Source of the DNA: Salinimicrobium sp035607535
GTDB lineage: Bacteria; Bacteroidota; Bacteroidia; Flavobacteriales; Flavobacteriaceae
DNA length: 64,000 bases
Direction of reading: 5' to 3'
NCBI RefSeq assembly: GCF_035607535.1
Contig: NZ_JAYDZX010000002.1
Span: 434,001-498,000, forward strand
The notes beneath the pieces are model-generated. The model did not search any database and was not told where the DNA came from. It was given only the letters and a program-made list of their open reading frames with translations. The first letter of the stretch is position 1. Each line of letters begins with the position of its first letter. The position numbers and the translations under genes were made by a program. Below are positions 49,561-59,028 of this stretch, piece by piece.

Positions 49561-51468
49561 ATGTTGAATATTCACAATTTGTCGGTCTCCTTTGGAGGAG
49601 AGTATTTGTTTGAAGAGATCACCTTTAGGCTTGGTGCCGGTGATAGAGTGGGATTGATTGGAAAGAACGGAGCCGGGAAATCTACTATGCTTAAAATCCT
49701 GTCCGGGGAAATGGAGCCGGATACCGGGCAGATCGCTTCAGATAAAGATCTTAAGATAGGCTTTCTTAAACAGGACATAGATTTCGTTGAAGGTCGTACC
49801 GTACTGGAGGAATCCTATCAGGCTTTCGAGGAGATCAAAGATCTTGAAAAACGCCTTGAAGAAATCAATTACCAATTAGCAGAGCGAACCGACTATGAGA
49901 GTGAAGCATATCATCAATTAATGGTTGATCTTAATGATGTTCAGCATCAATATGAGATCCATGGAGGATACAACTATCAGGGAGAGACCGAGCGGATCCT
50001 TCAGGGGCTTGGTTTTAAGAGGGAGGATTTCAACAAACTCACAGATACTTTTTCGGGGGGATGGAGAATGAGGATCGAACTCGCCAAACTTTTACTTCAG
50101 CAAAATGATATTCTACTTCTCGATGAGCCCACCAACCACCTGGATATAGAATCGATCATTTGGTTGGAAGGCTTCCTGAACAATTATCCCGGTGCCGTGG
50201 TCATCGTATCTCACGATAAGATGTTCCTTGATAACGTGACCAACAGGACCATAGAAATCTCCCTTGGGAGGATCTATGATTTTAATAAACCTTATTCAAA
50301 ATATCTGGTTCTTCGGAAGGAACTAAGGGAGCAGCAGTTGGCATCCCAAAAAAATCAGGAGAAACAAATTCAGCAGACAGAAAAACTAATAGAGAAATTC
50401 AGGGCTAAGGCTTCAAAGGCAAGTATGGCCCAATCGCTTATCAAGAAGCTGGATAAGATCGACCGGATCGAAGTGGATGAAGATGATAATTCGGTAATGA
50501 ATTTGAAGTTCCCGGTATCTGTTGTTCCGGGTAAGGTCGTTATCGAAGCTCATCATATTTCGAAAAGCTACGGACACAAAAATGTACTAAAAGATATCGA
50601 CCTTCTCATTGAGAGAGATTCGAAGACTGCTTTTGTGGGTCAGAATGGGCAGGGAAAATCTACTTTGGCAAAGATCATTGTTGGGGAACTGGATCATAGA
50701 GGGGAATTGAAACTGGGGCACAATGTGCAGATTGGATACTTCGCACAGAACCAGACCGAATATCTCGACGGGTCCAAGACAGTTCTTGATACCATGATCG
50801 ATGCGGCAAACGAAAAGAACCGCGCAAAGGTGAGGGATATACTTGGTTCTTTTCTTTTTCGCGGGGATGAAGTGGAAAAATATGTGCGGGTACTCTCCGG
50901 GGGTGAGAGAAACAGGCTGGCGCTGGCAAAGTTGATGTTGCAACCTTTCAATGTGCTGGTGATGGATGAACCTACCAATCACCTTGATATAAAATCCAAA
51001 AATGTATTAAAGGACGCTCTTAAGAGCTTTGAAGGTACATTAATCCTGGTTTCCCATGATCGTGATTTTCTCCAGGGGCTTACCAATAAAGTCTATGAAT
51101 TTAAAGATCATAGGATAAAGGAGTATCTCGGGGATATCGACTATTATCTTGAGCAGCGAAAAGTGGAAAATCTAAGGGAAGTTGAAAAACGCGATGTCGT
51201 TAATCAAGCTCCTAAGGAAAGTAATAAGGACTCTTATCAAAACCAGAAAAAGCTGAAGTCGCTTAACAACAAATTGAGCAATATTGAAGCAAAGATCACT
51301 AAACTTGAGAAGGAGATAAAGGAAAGGGACCTTGAGATCGCCAGGGACTATGAGCAGACAATGGCAAAACCTGAATATCTTGAGAAATATCAGGCTAAAA
51401 AGAAAGAGCTGGAAAAAGCTATGAAAGAGTGGGAGCAGGTGCAGTTAGAACTTGAACAGGTAAGCTAA
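49561..51468 (+). CDS. ABC-F family ATPase
   Basis: 635 residues with two ABC domains and no membrane part. Walker A: GKNGAGKST and GQNGQGKST. Signature motifs: FSGGWRMR and LSGGERNRLA. Walker B: ILLLDEPTNHLD and VLVMDEPTNHLD. The linker between domains is a charged helical arm. The C-terminal 90 residues are coiled coil (KLKSLNNKLSNIEAKITKLE), as in Uup/YdiF-like members. ABC-F proteins act on the ribosome E site to relieve stalls or set initiation. A CPXCG protein follows four bases later. Confidence 0.93.
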   Translation: MLNIHNLSVSFGGEYLFEEITFRLGAGDRVGLIGKNGAGKSTMLKILSGEMEPDTGQIASDKDLKIGFLKQDIDFVEGRTVLEESYQAFEEIKDLEKRLEEINYQLAERTDYESEAYHQLMVDLNDVQHQYEIHGGYNYQGETERILQGLGFKREDFNKLTDTFSGGWRMRIELAKLLLQQNDILLLDEPTNHLDIESIIWLEGFLNNYPGAVVIVSHDKMFLDNVTNRTIEISLGRIYDFNKPYSKYLVLRKELREQQLASQKNQEKQIQQTEKLIEKFRAKASKASMAQSLIKKLDKIDRIEVDEDDNSVMNLKFPVSVVPGKVVIEAHHISKSYGHKNVLKDIDLLIERDSKTAFVGQNGQGKSTLAKIIVGELDHRGELKLGHNVQIGYFAQNQTEYLDGSKTVLDTMIDAANEKNRAKVRDILGSFLFRGDEVEKYVRVLSGGERNRLALAKLMLQPFNVLVMDEPTNHLDIKSKNVLKDALKSFEGTLILVSHDRDFLQGLTNKVYEFKDHRIKEYLGDIDYYLEQRKVENLREVEKRDVVNQAPKESNKDSYQNQKKLKSLNNKLSNIEAKITKLEKEIKERDLEIARDYEQTMAKPEYLEKYQAKKKELEKAMKEWEQVQLELEQVS

Positions 51469-51472
51469 GAAA

Positions 51473-51655
51473 ATGTACGAGCATTTTTTTCAATGTCCCT
51501 ATTGCTGGGAGGAGATCTCCATGTTGCTGGACAACACGGTAAGGCGGCAAAAATACATTGAGGATTGTGAGGTGTGTTGTAATCCTATTGAGGTTGAAGC
51601 TGTCTTTGAGCACGGAGAATTAAGCTCCTTCGAAGCGAGGAATCTTGAACAGTGA
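51473..51655 (+). CDS. CPXCG motif-containing cysteine-rich protein
   Basis: 60 residues. CPYCWEEISM and CEVCCNPIEV form a four-cysteine zinc-binding pair, the signature of this small family. The rest is short and polar. Cytoplasmic, no known function. It starts four bases after the ABC-F stop and is likely in the same transcript. Confidence 0.9.
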   Translation: MYEHFFQCPYCWEEISMLLDNTVRRQKYIEDCEVCCNPIEVEAVFEHGELSSFEARNLEQ

Positions 51656-51731
51656 AAATTAAAACTTTCCTAAAGTAACATTTTTAGGATAGTATTTTTC
51701 GTATTTTCTTTTAAACCTCAAATCTTATTAA

Positions 51732-52085
51732 ATGAAGACAACTTTCGAATTTTCTGATAATGTAGTGGGAATCATTCTGGAGCAAAAAGTGGATCATGAC
51801 AGACTAAAACAGATCCAGCAAATGCTTCAGGAGAAGATAGAAAAATACGATAAAATAAATGTATACCTGGAAGATCGGCATGACGATGGAATCACCTTAA
51901 AAGCCGTTTTTAAAGATCTGTTGTTCGAGATGCAACAAAAGAACTCCTTACACAAAATAGCGGTAGTTACAGATGCCAAATTTTTCAAACTTTTTACTGA
52001 GGTAAAGAAAATCTTGGTGGACGCCCAGGTAGAATCTTTTGATAAAGAGGAACGTATGAAGGCCATGAATTGGGTGATGCAATAA
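51732..52085 (+). CDS. SpoIIAA-like STAS-domain protein
   Basis: 117 residues. Beta strands at the start (TTFEFSDNVVGIILEQKVD), helices (DRLKQIQQMLQEKIEKY), strand NVYLEDRHDDG, then AVVTDAKFFKLFTEV and ILVDAQVESFDKEE. This matches the SpoIIAA-like (STAS/DUF3478) group. Usually found near stress or tRNA genes in Bacteroidota. Role unknown; no partner kinase is nearby. Confidence 0.75.
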   Translation: MKTTFEFSDNVVGIILEQKVDHDRLKQIQQMLQEKIEKYDKINVYLEDRHDDGITLKAVFKDLLFEMQQKNSLHKIAVVTDAKFFKLFTEVKKILVDAQVESFDKEERMKAMNWVMQ

Positions 52086-52097
52086 AATTAAAAAAGC

Positions 52098-52128
52098 TTT
52101 GGAGATTTAAAAATTGACTGTATATTTG
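52098..52128 (+). promoter_or_regulatory. Bacteroidota-type promoter of the tRNA-Met gene
   Basis: TTTG at 52098-52101, 19 bp spacer, TATATTTG at 52121-52128, ending 11 bp before the tRNA. Confidence 0.75.
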
Positions 52129-52139
52129 CAGTCCAATAT

Positions 52140-52212
<73 letters not shown>

Positions 52213-52218
52213 CTAAGA

Positions 52219-52248
52219 AAAAACCACCTTCAAAAGAGGTGGTTTTTT
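52219..52248 (+). terminator. Rho-independent terminator after the tRNA
   Basis: AACCACCTT, loop CAAAAG, AGGTGGTT and six T. Confidence 0.85.
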
Positions 52249-52309
52249 ATTTATAGATTTTTCAAGTGCTTCGGGTTTTATCATGGTCTGAATTGGCAAG
52301 GACCAGGGA

Positions 52310-53119
52310 TTAGCGTTTGGAACTGCTCACAACATCCCTATATATTTTCCATTCACCATCTACTTTTTTCCAGATAGAAGAATAGGTCCCGGAGTCTATA
52401 ATTTGGTCTTCTTTATTTAGCAGCTCATATGTGCCAATTTCGTAACCGGTATTGCCCAATCTCTCTACTTCATTTGTTCTTGGTCTCACAGAAATTCCCT
52501 GTTCAATCATCATCTCATGGTGCTTTGCTATAGCCTCTCTACCTTGAATTGGGTCTAAACCTGGAAATTTCATCATAGCATCTTCAGTAAAATGAGTGGC
52601 TAACAATTTCGGATTTCCACTGGACATGGCCTGCCCCATCTCCTGTAAATTTTGTTGAATTGCTTTTTTTAGATCGTCAGATGTATCTGAGTTACTCGTC
52701 AATTCTATCATTTGCTTATTCAAAGCAGGAGGAGGAATAATTTCTCCGCTAAAGTTTACCTGGTCAAAATATTTCAGGAACCCAGCCTGCTTAGCAGCCT
52801 TCTCCAGCTGGTCAGAGCTTTTCTTGTCGGGAAATGTCCAGACCGCCATGAACTGGTAATCCATTCGTTCGCTGCCAGTATTGTTATTAACAGCAGTACC
52901 AAGAATATCTGCTCCAGCTCCCATCGCCCCCATTAGAACAGGTTTAATTTTATCTTCAAAAAATTGTGTTCGTTCCTGAGGGGCTAATTCATACCATGCT
53001 GGTTTGGCTTTCCATATTTCTGTCAGGATATAATTGTTTTCTGGCTTAGCACTATTCTGTGCACTAAGTAGTGAGACAAATAATAGAGCAGTGGATAAAG
53101 AAATCAACAGTTTTTTCAT
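52310..53119 (-). CDS. Exported protein with N-terminal DUF and C-terminal SnoaL/DUF4440-like domain
   Basis: 269 residues. Signal peptide ending at SLLSAQ. Residues about 25-125 (ILTEIWKAKPAWYELAPQER, FQFMAVWTFPDKKSS-type pattern) form a small alpha/beta domain. The second domain, residues 140-265, is of the NTF2/SnoaL kind (IQQNLQEMGQAMSSGNPKLL, FTEDAMMKFPGLDPIQGREAI, YSSIWKKVDGEWKIYRDV), typical for small ligand-binding cups. Periplasmic or outer-membrane side. Function unknown. Standing alone between the tRNA and a 300 bp gap. Confidence 0.75.
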   Translation of the reverse strand: MKKLLISLSTALLFVSLLSAQNSAKPENNYILTEIWKAKPAWYELAPQERTQFFEDKIKPVLMGAMGAGADILGTAVNNNTGSERMDYQFMAVWTFPDKKSSDQLEKAAKQAGFLKYFDQVNFSGEIIPPPALNKQMIELTSNSDTSDDLKKAIQQNLQEMGQAMSSGNPKLLATHFTEDAMMKFPGLDPIQGREAIAKHHEMMIEQGISVRPRTNEVERLGNTGYEIGTYELLNKEDQIIDSGTYSSIWKKVDGEWKIYRDVVSSSKR

Positions 53120-53432
53120 CTTTATTATTTTTTGGTTAGTTTAAACTAAAAGTAGAGCCAGGTAAAAGTTAAAAAAAATTTTTAAATAGCACAGTATCAG
53201 CAGAAAGCAATAGTATCTAGAGGTTGTTTTAAAGGTGGAGAGCAGTTAGCGTCTGGTAAGAAAAACGTTCTAAAAAGGTTGATTTAAAGAGCAATTGAAG
53301 TTATACACTCTAAAAGTTGGTTCAATATTTTCGAAATTCCCGCTAATAGAAGAAAAGGGCTTCAAAAAAAAGTCAAACCCTTCTCTTTTTGTTAAGTACA
53401 GGATAAATTTAGAATTCTAAAAAATCTTTAGA
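53120..53432. other. Intergenic region
   Basis: 313 bp with no gene seen. Near 53351-53391 a stretch GAAAAGGG / CCCTTCTC could end the minus-strand gene at 53433-54167. The rest should contain the promoter of the gene at 53119, but I cannot place one. Confidence 0.5.
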
Positions 53433-54167
53433 CTATCGAACCAGGATCAAAATACTGCCGTAGATGATTACCCCCACACAGAAAGCGAAGAGATTGCTTT
53501 CCCTTTCTTTTGGCAACTCTTCCTTAAGGACATTCATAATAACGCCGCCAGCAAGAAATGAGAAGATAATGCCGATGTAAACTTCAGGAATACTTATATA
53601 AATAGAAGCCAACCAACCTAAAAAGACTGCAGCAACCAATATCCACCTGCCTTTCTTTTGATAGCTCTTGGAAAAATGATCCTCCAGGGAATGATCTGTA
53701 ACTATGAAGTGAAAAGCCATGGCAATTGCATAAAGCAGGAAACTCTGCAGGGACTCTTCTTCCCGGTTTATTAAAAGGTAACCAATGATGGCATTGTAAA
53801 CCGCAAAGGAAGAAACGTGGATCCAGAAGATCCCCAGGTTCTTCTTGGCCCCTTCGTCTGGTGTTCTCTGGGATTCCCAGGACTTTTTAGAGCGATTTTC
53901 GAGACCGTAGAAAAAGGTAAGTCCTATCAAAGAGAGAAGGAAAACTTCCATTTCTGAAATGCTCTCCCAGCCAATGATTTCCGATTCACTCACTTCATGT
54001 TGGATTTCGTTCAACTCCGGAAAAGCAGCCAAAAATATATAAGCTACCGAAATTCCTCCAGCCAGAGATAACCACTTGCTTCGCGGAATATTACTAAGTC
54101 TTAGTTTATTGGTGAAAATATGTGTGAGGCAAAGGATCACGACCGCAAAGAAGGAATATAGTACCAT
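53433..54167 (-). CDS. ZIP-like integral membrane protein
   Basis: 244 residues with about seven membrane segments. The second half, ending FLAGGVIMNVLKEELPKERES, resembles a ZIP transporter helix (Gly-Gly ... Glu-Glu), and EHEVSE/HSLEDHF loops contain His and Glu. A ZIP-type metal transporter is possible, but the first half diverges and His-rich motifs of ZIP proteins are weak. No operon partner. Function uncertain. Confidence 0.55.
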   Translation of the reverse strand: MVLYSFFAVVILCLTHIFTNKLRLSNIPRSKWLSLAGGISVAYIFLAAFPELNEIQHEVSESEIIGWESISEMEVFLLSLIGLTFFYGLENRSKKSWESQRTPDEGAKKNLGIFWIHVSSFAVYNAIIGYLLINREEESLQSFLLYAIAMAFHFIVTDHSLEDHFSKSYQKKGRWILVAAVFLGWLASIYISIPEVYIGIIFSFLAGGVIMNVLKEELPKERESNLFAFCVGVIIYGSILILVR

Positions 54168-54357
54168 AGAGAAGTCTTTCTTTTCTAAGGTATAAAAACC
54201 TCAGTACTATTGTTTTAAAATTAATTTAAAAGAGCAGGATTTGCCTTTTCTTACGGCTTCTGGAGCAGATCTTTACTGTTAGGTTTCCTTCAAAAAATAA
54301 TTTAAGGCAACCTCCAGGTGCATGTTTTTTTAACAGAACTATGATGTACATTTGATC

Positions 54358-54723
54358 ATGATTATGCTGAAAAAGATTTTTATTCCGGCTCCTGTAGTTC
54401 TTCTGCTCCTCCTGCTGCTCTGGAACAGTAACGGCCTGTTGGCTGCTACTGTCGGTGGTCATTTCTTTTATACCGGTGATGAGGGAGAACAGCAGGAACT
54501 TGCTATTTCTTCAGTAGGAGAGCAGGTGGATGAAGTCTTTGATCCGATCATTCCTTTTAACAAGAACCTCGTTTTTCTTAAACACGGAAATACATCAAAC
54601 GATTTTGAATTCTACATTCGTCTTCATACTAAGAGCTCGACTGGTTATATTCAACGCTCCCGAAATATTTCACCCGGCCTTGGGCTGAAGGAGGTGATAT
54701 TTCCGTTTCACGTTTTTCTTTAA
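54358..54723 (+). CDS. Hypothetical exported protein
   Basis: 121 residues from the ATG at 54358 (alternative ATG at 54364). A hydrophobic N-terminus (VVLLLLLLLWNSNGLLAA) could be a signal peptide or anchor. The mature part (GHFFYTGDEGEQQELAISS, FEFYIRLHTKSSTGYIQRSR) has no recognised motif. It points away from the ZIP-like gene. Whether it is really translated is not certain, as no relative is recognised. Confidence 0.45.
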   Translation: MIMLKKIFIPAPVVLLLLLLLWNSNGLLAATVGGHFFYTGDEGEQQELAISSVGEQVDEVFDPIIPFNKNLVFLKHGNTSNDFEFYIRLHTKSSTGYIQRSRNISPGLGLKEVIFPFHVFL

Positions 54724-54825
54724 GTTTTTCTTTCAGTCGCCGAAAAGAGCCTTAACCGAGCTCTCCCTGTGTCGCCCCTGCGGGCAGACACGATGAATCA
54801 GCACCATAATTTTAAACTTAAAAAA

Positions 54826-55329
54826 ATGAAACTAGATATTCTATTAGTAGACCTTGCCCTGGTGGCAGCAGTGGTTATACCTTATATTCTTTTTATCCTG
54901 CTTGGGAAAAAGGAGGGAAGGAAATTGAAAACGAGATTTTCAGAAGAAATGCAGAAACACGATCTATCCCTTAGTGAAGAGGACAGCTGGAACAACAGTA
55001 TTGTGGGACTCGATAAAGTTAGAGCCATGATCCTTTTTGTTCAGAAAAGAAAAGTAGACTTTGCTGTTGAATTCATCGACCTAAAGGAAGTTCGCACCTG
55101 CGAGATTTATACAGAGATGCAAACCATATCAAGAGAGCAGGACTCAGAAGATATTCTTCAAAAATTGGGATTTCAGTTGAAATTGAACAACGGAGAGTTT
55201 AGGTTCATAGAACTTTACAATTGTGAAGAAAGTTATGCACAGGATTATGAGTTAAAACATGCCGAAAGATGGAAGAAGACAATCAATGATCTTATTAATG
55301 TTCGTTCAACCCTTAATTCTGCTGCTTAA
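54826..55329 (+). CDS. Hypothetical membrane-anchored protein
   Basis: 167 residues from the ATG at 54826 (MKLDILLVDLALV); longer ATG versions at 54793 and earlier fall in low-complexity sequence. One N-terminal membrane segment (LVDLALVAAVVIPYILFILLG) precedes a cytoplasmic domain (KAMILFVQKRKVDFAVEFIDLKEV-type pattern seen as VRAMILFVQKRKVDF). Resembles small Flavobacteriia proteins of unknown function. The next gene starts 66 bp downstream. Confidence 0.7.
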   Translation: MKLDILLVDLALVAAVVIPYILFILLGKKEGRKLKTRFSEEMQKHDLSLSEEDSWNNSIVGLDKVRAMILFVQKRKVDFAVEFIDLKEVRTCEIYTEMQTISREQDSEDILQKLGFQLKLNNGEFRFIELYNCEESYAQDYELKHAERWKKTINDLINVRSTLNSAA

Positions 55330-55395
55330 ATAAGATAAAGAAAAGAGATTTGCATAAAATCCCTTTTTTTTATCTCCTAAACTTCTCAAAACTAG

Positions 55396-56352
55396 ATGAT
55401 ACTTGAAATTTTATGGCTTGTCGCCGGACTTTTATTGTTGATCAAAGGAGCAGACTGGCTGGTAGAGAATTCTTCAGCCTTTGCACGAAAAAAAAAGATC
55501 TCTGAACTTGCTATTGGTCTTACTATAGTGGCCTTTGGTACTTCGGCTCCGGAACTTGTAGTAAACGTGGTGGCGGCATATCAGGGGCATGAAGATATAG
55601 TCTTTGGAAATGTTATAGGTAGTAACAATTTTAACCTGCTCTTTATTTTAGGGGTGGCAGGACTTATCTCTCCTCTGCTGGTGCAGCAAACTACTGTATG
55701 GAAGGAGATCCCTATTTCCATTTTAGCCGCCGTGATTCTTTACTTTTTGGTCAATGACTTTTTTGTTGATCAGGAAAGCACGCTGGGCAGATGGGATGCC
55801 CTTATCTTAATTCTATTCTTTCTAATTTTTTTGTTTTACGTCTACAAACAGCTCAAGTCGGGAACTCCTACTGCCGAGGGGGGTGTTACATCATCTTCTA
55901 ACTTGAAGATCTTCGGTTTTATAATCCTGGGTTTGGCAGGTTTGATCATTGGAGGTAGATTGGTAGTTGACAGTGCAATGGAAATTGCTGCTAATCTTGG
56001 GGTGAGCGAAAAAATTATTGGTCTAACAATAGTTGCAGCCGGTACTTCCCTTCCGGAGCTTGCGACTTCTGTGATCGCAGCTTTTAAGAAGAGCAACGAC
56101 ATCGCAGTAGGTAACATTGTGGGATCCAATATTTTCAACATCTTCTTTATTCTTGGGATAAGTTCCATGGTAAAGCCAATAGCTTATAATGTTGTCTTCA
56201 ACGTCGATCTCTATCTCTTGTTTGGAGGTACAGCCCTTCTCTTTTTATTTATGTTCCTGGGCGGTAAAAGAAGGCTTGAGCGATGGGAAGCAGGAATACT
56301 ACTTCTTATCTACATATCCTACACAACTTTTCTGGTACTAAAAGAGGTGTGA
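55396..56352 (+). CDS. Calcium/sodium antiporter (CaCA family)
   Basis: 318 residues, about ten membrane segments. The two inverted alpha repeats are present: IVAFGTSAPELVVNVVA and IVAAGTSLPELATSVIAAF, each with a GN(V/I)(I/V)GSN(N/I)FN helix (FGNVIGSNNFNL and VGNIVGSNIFNI). This is the YrbG-type Na+/Ca2+ exchanger layout, exporting calcium across the inner membrane at the expense of sodium or protons. The symporter gene begins eight bases after its stop. Confidence 0.92.
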   Translation: MILEILWLVAGLLLLIKGADWLVENSSAFARKKKISELAIGLTIVAFGTSAPELVVNVVAAYQGHEDIVFGNVIGSNNFNLLFILGVAGLISPLLVQQTTVWKEIPISILAAVILYFLVNDFFVDQESTLGRWDALILILFFLIFLFYVYKQLKSGTPTAEGGVTSSSNLKIFGFIILGLAGLIIGGRLVVDSAMEIAANLGVSEKIIGLTIVAAGTSLPELATSVIAAFKKSNDIAVGNIVGSNIFNIFFILGISSMVKPIAYNVVFNVDLYLLFGGTALLFLFMFLGGKRRLERWEAGILLLIYISYTTFLVLKEV

Positions 56353-56360
56353 CCTTAATT

Positions 56361-57659
56361 ATGATAACAAAAAAAATTCCAATGCACTGGAAGATCCTTT
56401 TTGGGATGGCCCTTGGAGTGCTCACCGGTCTGGCTCTGTCTCAATTCTCCTGGGGACCCTCCCTGGTTCGGGACTGGATCAAACCTTTCGGTAACATTTT
56501 TATAAATGCCCTTAAACTTATTGCTGTTCCTCTTATTCTTGCTTCGCTAATTAAAGGGGTGTCTGATTTAAAGGATCTCACTAATCTTTCAAAAATGGGT
56601 TTCAGGACCGTCTTTACATTTATTCTTACCACAGTAACGGCGGTTTCCATTGGTTTGCTCCTGGTAAATCTAATTAAACCTGGTTCTTCTATTTCTGAAG
56701 AGACGAGAATGGATCTTTTATCGAGCTATCAAACCGAGGCTTCTTTAAATATTTCTAAGGCAGAGACTCAAAAAGAAGTAAGCCCGCTCCAGGGATTAGT
56801 TGAAATTGTTCCTGAAAACTTTCTAGGAGCTGCTGCCGATAATAGAAATATGCTTCAGGTAATCTTTTTTGCCATTATGGTGGGAGTAGGATTGATCCTT
56901 ATTCCAGGTGGTGCAGCGAAACCAGTCAAAGATTTCTTTGATGGCTTTAATGAAGTGATCCTTAAGATGATCGATGTGATCATGATTACAGCACCAATAG
57001 GAGTATTTGCTCTTCTGGCAACTTTGGTGATTGATTCCCCCAAAATTGATCTTTTTGCAGCTTTAGGAATGTACGGCCTTACTGTGATAGTGGGTCTTAT
57101 TATAATGATTGGCTTCTATGTCTTCATAGTTTTCCTGTTCACAAAAAGATCTCCGAAGTCTTTTATCTTAGGTATAGCCCCTGCACAATTGTTGGCTTTT
57201 TCGACCAGTTCAAGTGCTGCGACCCTTCCGGTTACTATGGAAAGGGTAACAGGTCATCTGGGTGTTTCTAAGGAAGTTGCAAGTTTTGTGCTGCCTGTGG
57301 GAGCGACGATCAATATGGATGGTACCAGCCTCTATCAGGCAGTGGCAGCTGTCTTCATTGCCCAGGCCTTCGGGATGGACCTTTCCCTGGGAACCCAGCT
57401 GGGCATCATTCTCACTGCAACTTTAGCTTCCATAGGATCGGCAGCCGTGCCGGGCGCCGGTATGGTAATGCTGGTAATCGTTCTTGCGCAGGCAGGCATT
57501 CCCGAAGCAGGATTAGCTTTGATCTTTGGAGTTGACCGCCCTCTCGATATGTGTAGAACCGTGGTGAATGTTTCGGGAGATGCAGCTGTTTCCACTATAG
57601 TGGCAAAGGTTGTAGTTGAGAAACCGGCCGCCACTCATTTAAGGAATATTCCAGTTTAA
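56361..57659 (+). CDS. Dicarboxylate/amino acid:cation symporter (DAACS family)
   Basis: 432 residues from the ATG at 56361. Motifs of the GltP/DctA family: LIAVPLILASLIKGVSDL, the serine-rich re-entrant loop AFSTSSSAATLPVTMERV, NMDGTSLYQAVAAVFIAQ and the final region VDRPLDMCRTVVNVSGDAA. Uses a sodium or proton gradient to import glutamate, aspartate or C4-dicarboxylates. Which substrate is used cannot be told. It ends four bases inside the convergent gene at 57656. Confidence 0.92.
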   Translation: MITKKIPMHWKILFGMALGVLTGLALSQFSWGPSLVRDWIKPFGNIFINALKLIAVPLILASLIKGVSDLKDLTNLSKMGFRTVFTFILTTVTAVSIGLLLVNLIKPGSSISEETRMDLLSSYQTEASLNISKAETQKEVSPLQGLVEIVPENFLGAAADNRNMLQVIFFAIMVGVGLILIPGGAAKPVKDFFDGFNEVILKMIDVIMITAPIGVFALLATLVIDSPKIDLFAALGMYGLTVIVGLIIMIGFYVFIVFLFTKRSPKSFILGIAPAQLLAFSTSSSAATLPVTMERVTGHLGVSKEVASFVLPVGATINMDGTSLYQAVAAVFIAQAFGMDLSLGTQLGIILTATLASIGSAAVPGAGMVMLVIVLAQAGIPEAGLALIFGVDRPLDMCRTVVNVSGDAAVSTIVAKVVVEKPAATHLRNIPV

Positions 57660-58324
57660 TTTTCAGGAGGAAAGATCGAATTCATTTCCAGCTCACTGTA
57701 TTTTAGACTTTGATCTTTCCAAAGGACCACCTTTCCTTCAGGATCTGTTGGAAACCCGGGATCAATATGTTTATCTATTACTACAGAATTTTGATTGGTG
57801 ATCACCCAGAAAGATTTGATCTTTCCATCCTTGGTCTTCTTTAACCGGAGATATTGGTGCCATTTCTTTCGTTTGGAACTATATTCCAAATGAATGGCGA
57901 CTTCCTCTTCTGTGAGCGCAATATCAAAAGCTGAAGGATTATGAGGTTTTAGAGTGCCAAGATCGAAGGTTTTCCCTTTTGAATCCTTTTCAGCCGTTGC
58001 CTGGGATTTAGAGTAGCTATAGGTGACTTTTCTTTGGAGCCTCAGATCCTCAATGGGATCTTTACCATTAAGCGTGATGAGTACTGTGGCTGCTGAATCC
58101 TGTAGCTTGGATATGGTGTTGGCTTGGGGATAACTAAATACTCCCCGGGACCTTAACTCTTCAGACAATTGTTGGTTTTTACTTTCGAGCAGCTTTATCT
58201 TTTCCAGCTGATCTTCCAGTGCTGCCTCTGTTTCCAGACTGGATTTTTTCATTCCCAAAAAGAACGATGCTGCTGCTAAACCTATCAAAACTATAGCCCA
58301 TACGAGATCAGATTTCAATTTCAT
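57656..58324 (-). CDS. Hypothetical membrane-anchored protein
   Basis: 222 residues from the ATG at 58324. One membrane segment (LVWAIVLIGLAAASFFLG) is followed by a coiled coil (EAALEDQLEKIKLLESKNQQ) and a beta-rich C-terminal domain (VAIHLEYSSKRKKWHQYL, SFWVITNQNSVVIDKHID). No family recognised. It overlaps the symporter gene by four bases at its stop. The start chosen gives the membrane segment at the very N-terminus. Confidence 0.68.
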   Translation of the reverse strand: MKLKSDLVWAIVLIGLAAASFFLGMKKSSLETEAALEDQLEKIKLLESKNQQLSEELRSRGVFSYPQANTISKLQDSAATVLITLNGKDPIEDLRLQRKVTYSYSKSQATAEKDSKGKTFDLGTLKPHNPSAFDIALTEEEVAIHLEYSSKRKKWHQYLRLKKTKDGKIKSFWVITNQNSVVIDKHIDPGFPTDPEGKVVLWKDQSLKYSELEMNSIFPPEN

Positions 58325-58395
58325 TGATGATGTACGAATTTTAATACAATATAGGTGATATAGGTCTGCGGGCCATGACCTGTAAAAGAAATTCT

Positions 58396-58662
58396 TCAAG
58401 GATGGAAGAGCTCCGTAATAAGTTCATTAAAGATGGTGGAGTATTGGTCGATCTCCTCTCCTGTATCAAATGCTTTTATTTTAACGGGGATTGGATCAAC
58501 AAGATCAATCTGTACCTCTACAAAAAAGTGGTCTATAGAATAGAACTCGCGTTTTTCACCACCGCTATAAAAAGAATCCAGGTAAACACCAATATTTTTG
58601 AGGATTTCGCGCTGTTCTTGATCTGGCAGTCCTGAGAATTCTTCAATTGTGATCCGGTTCAT
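58396..58662 (-). CDS. Hypothetical protein, 88 residues
   Basis: Starts at the ATG at 58662 (MNRITIEEFSGLPDQEQ); a longer version begins at 58683. Soluble. A helical start is followed by a beta domain (EFYSIDHFFVEVQIDLVDP, PVKIKAFDTGEEIDQY). No recognised family. Same direction as the next gene at 57656-58324, 71 bp away, so they may share a transcript. Confidence 0.6.
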   Translation of the reverse strand: MNRITIEEFSGLPDQEQREILKNIGVYLDSFYSGGEKREFYSIDHFFVEVQIDLVDPIPVKIKAFDTGEEIDQYSTIFNELITELFHP

Positions 58663-58894
58663 TCCTAATGCAAATAAAATCAACAGATTAAAGGTAATAG
58701 GAAGAGAGGAAAGTTTGACAGGAAGAACTCATAAGATAATAATAAAAATAAACTCACTCTTCTTAAAATTTTAAAACCGGAACCGAATAAATTGTCTGAA
58801 AGTCAATCGAGTATGGCTGGCAGGCCAATCTTTGAATTTTTCTTTCACTTATAAAAGTGGCATTCATTTTGCATACTTTGGTGAAAAAGGATCT

Positions 58895-59020
58895 ATGTCT
58901 AGGCAGGATATTTTGAAGCTCATTAAAAATTCCGAGGTTCGCTTGATTGGAATTTTTATTCTTGCAGCTGTGGCGGGGATTATTTTAATTCTTTCCCTTC
59001 AAAGGCTATTTGTCTTTTAG
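58895..59020 (+). CDS. Small single-span membrane protein, 41 residues
   Basis: ATG at 58895; sequence MSRQDILKLIKNSEVRL then a membrane segment (IGIFILAAVAGIILILSLQ) and RLFVF. Charge and span are consistent with a small inner-membrane protein. An upstream start at 58832 is possible but adds a polar stretch. Not recognised. Lies in a 360 bp gap between divergent genes. Confidence 0.45.
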   Translation: MSRQDILKLIKNSEVRLIGIFILAAVAGIILILSLQRLFVF

Positions 59021-59028
59021 GAATTTTT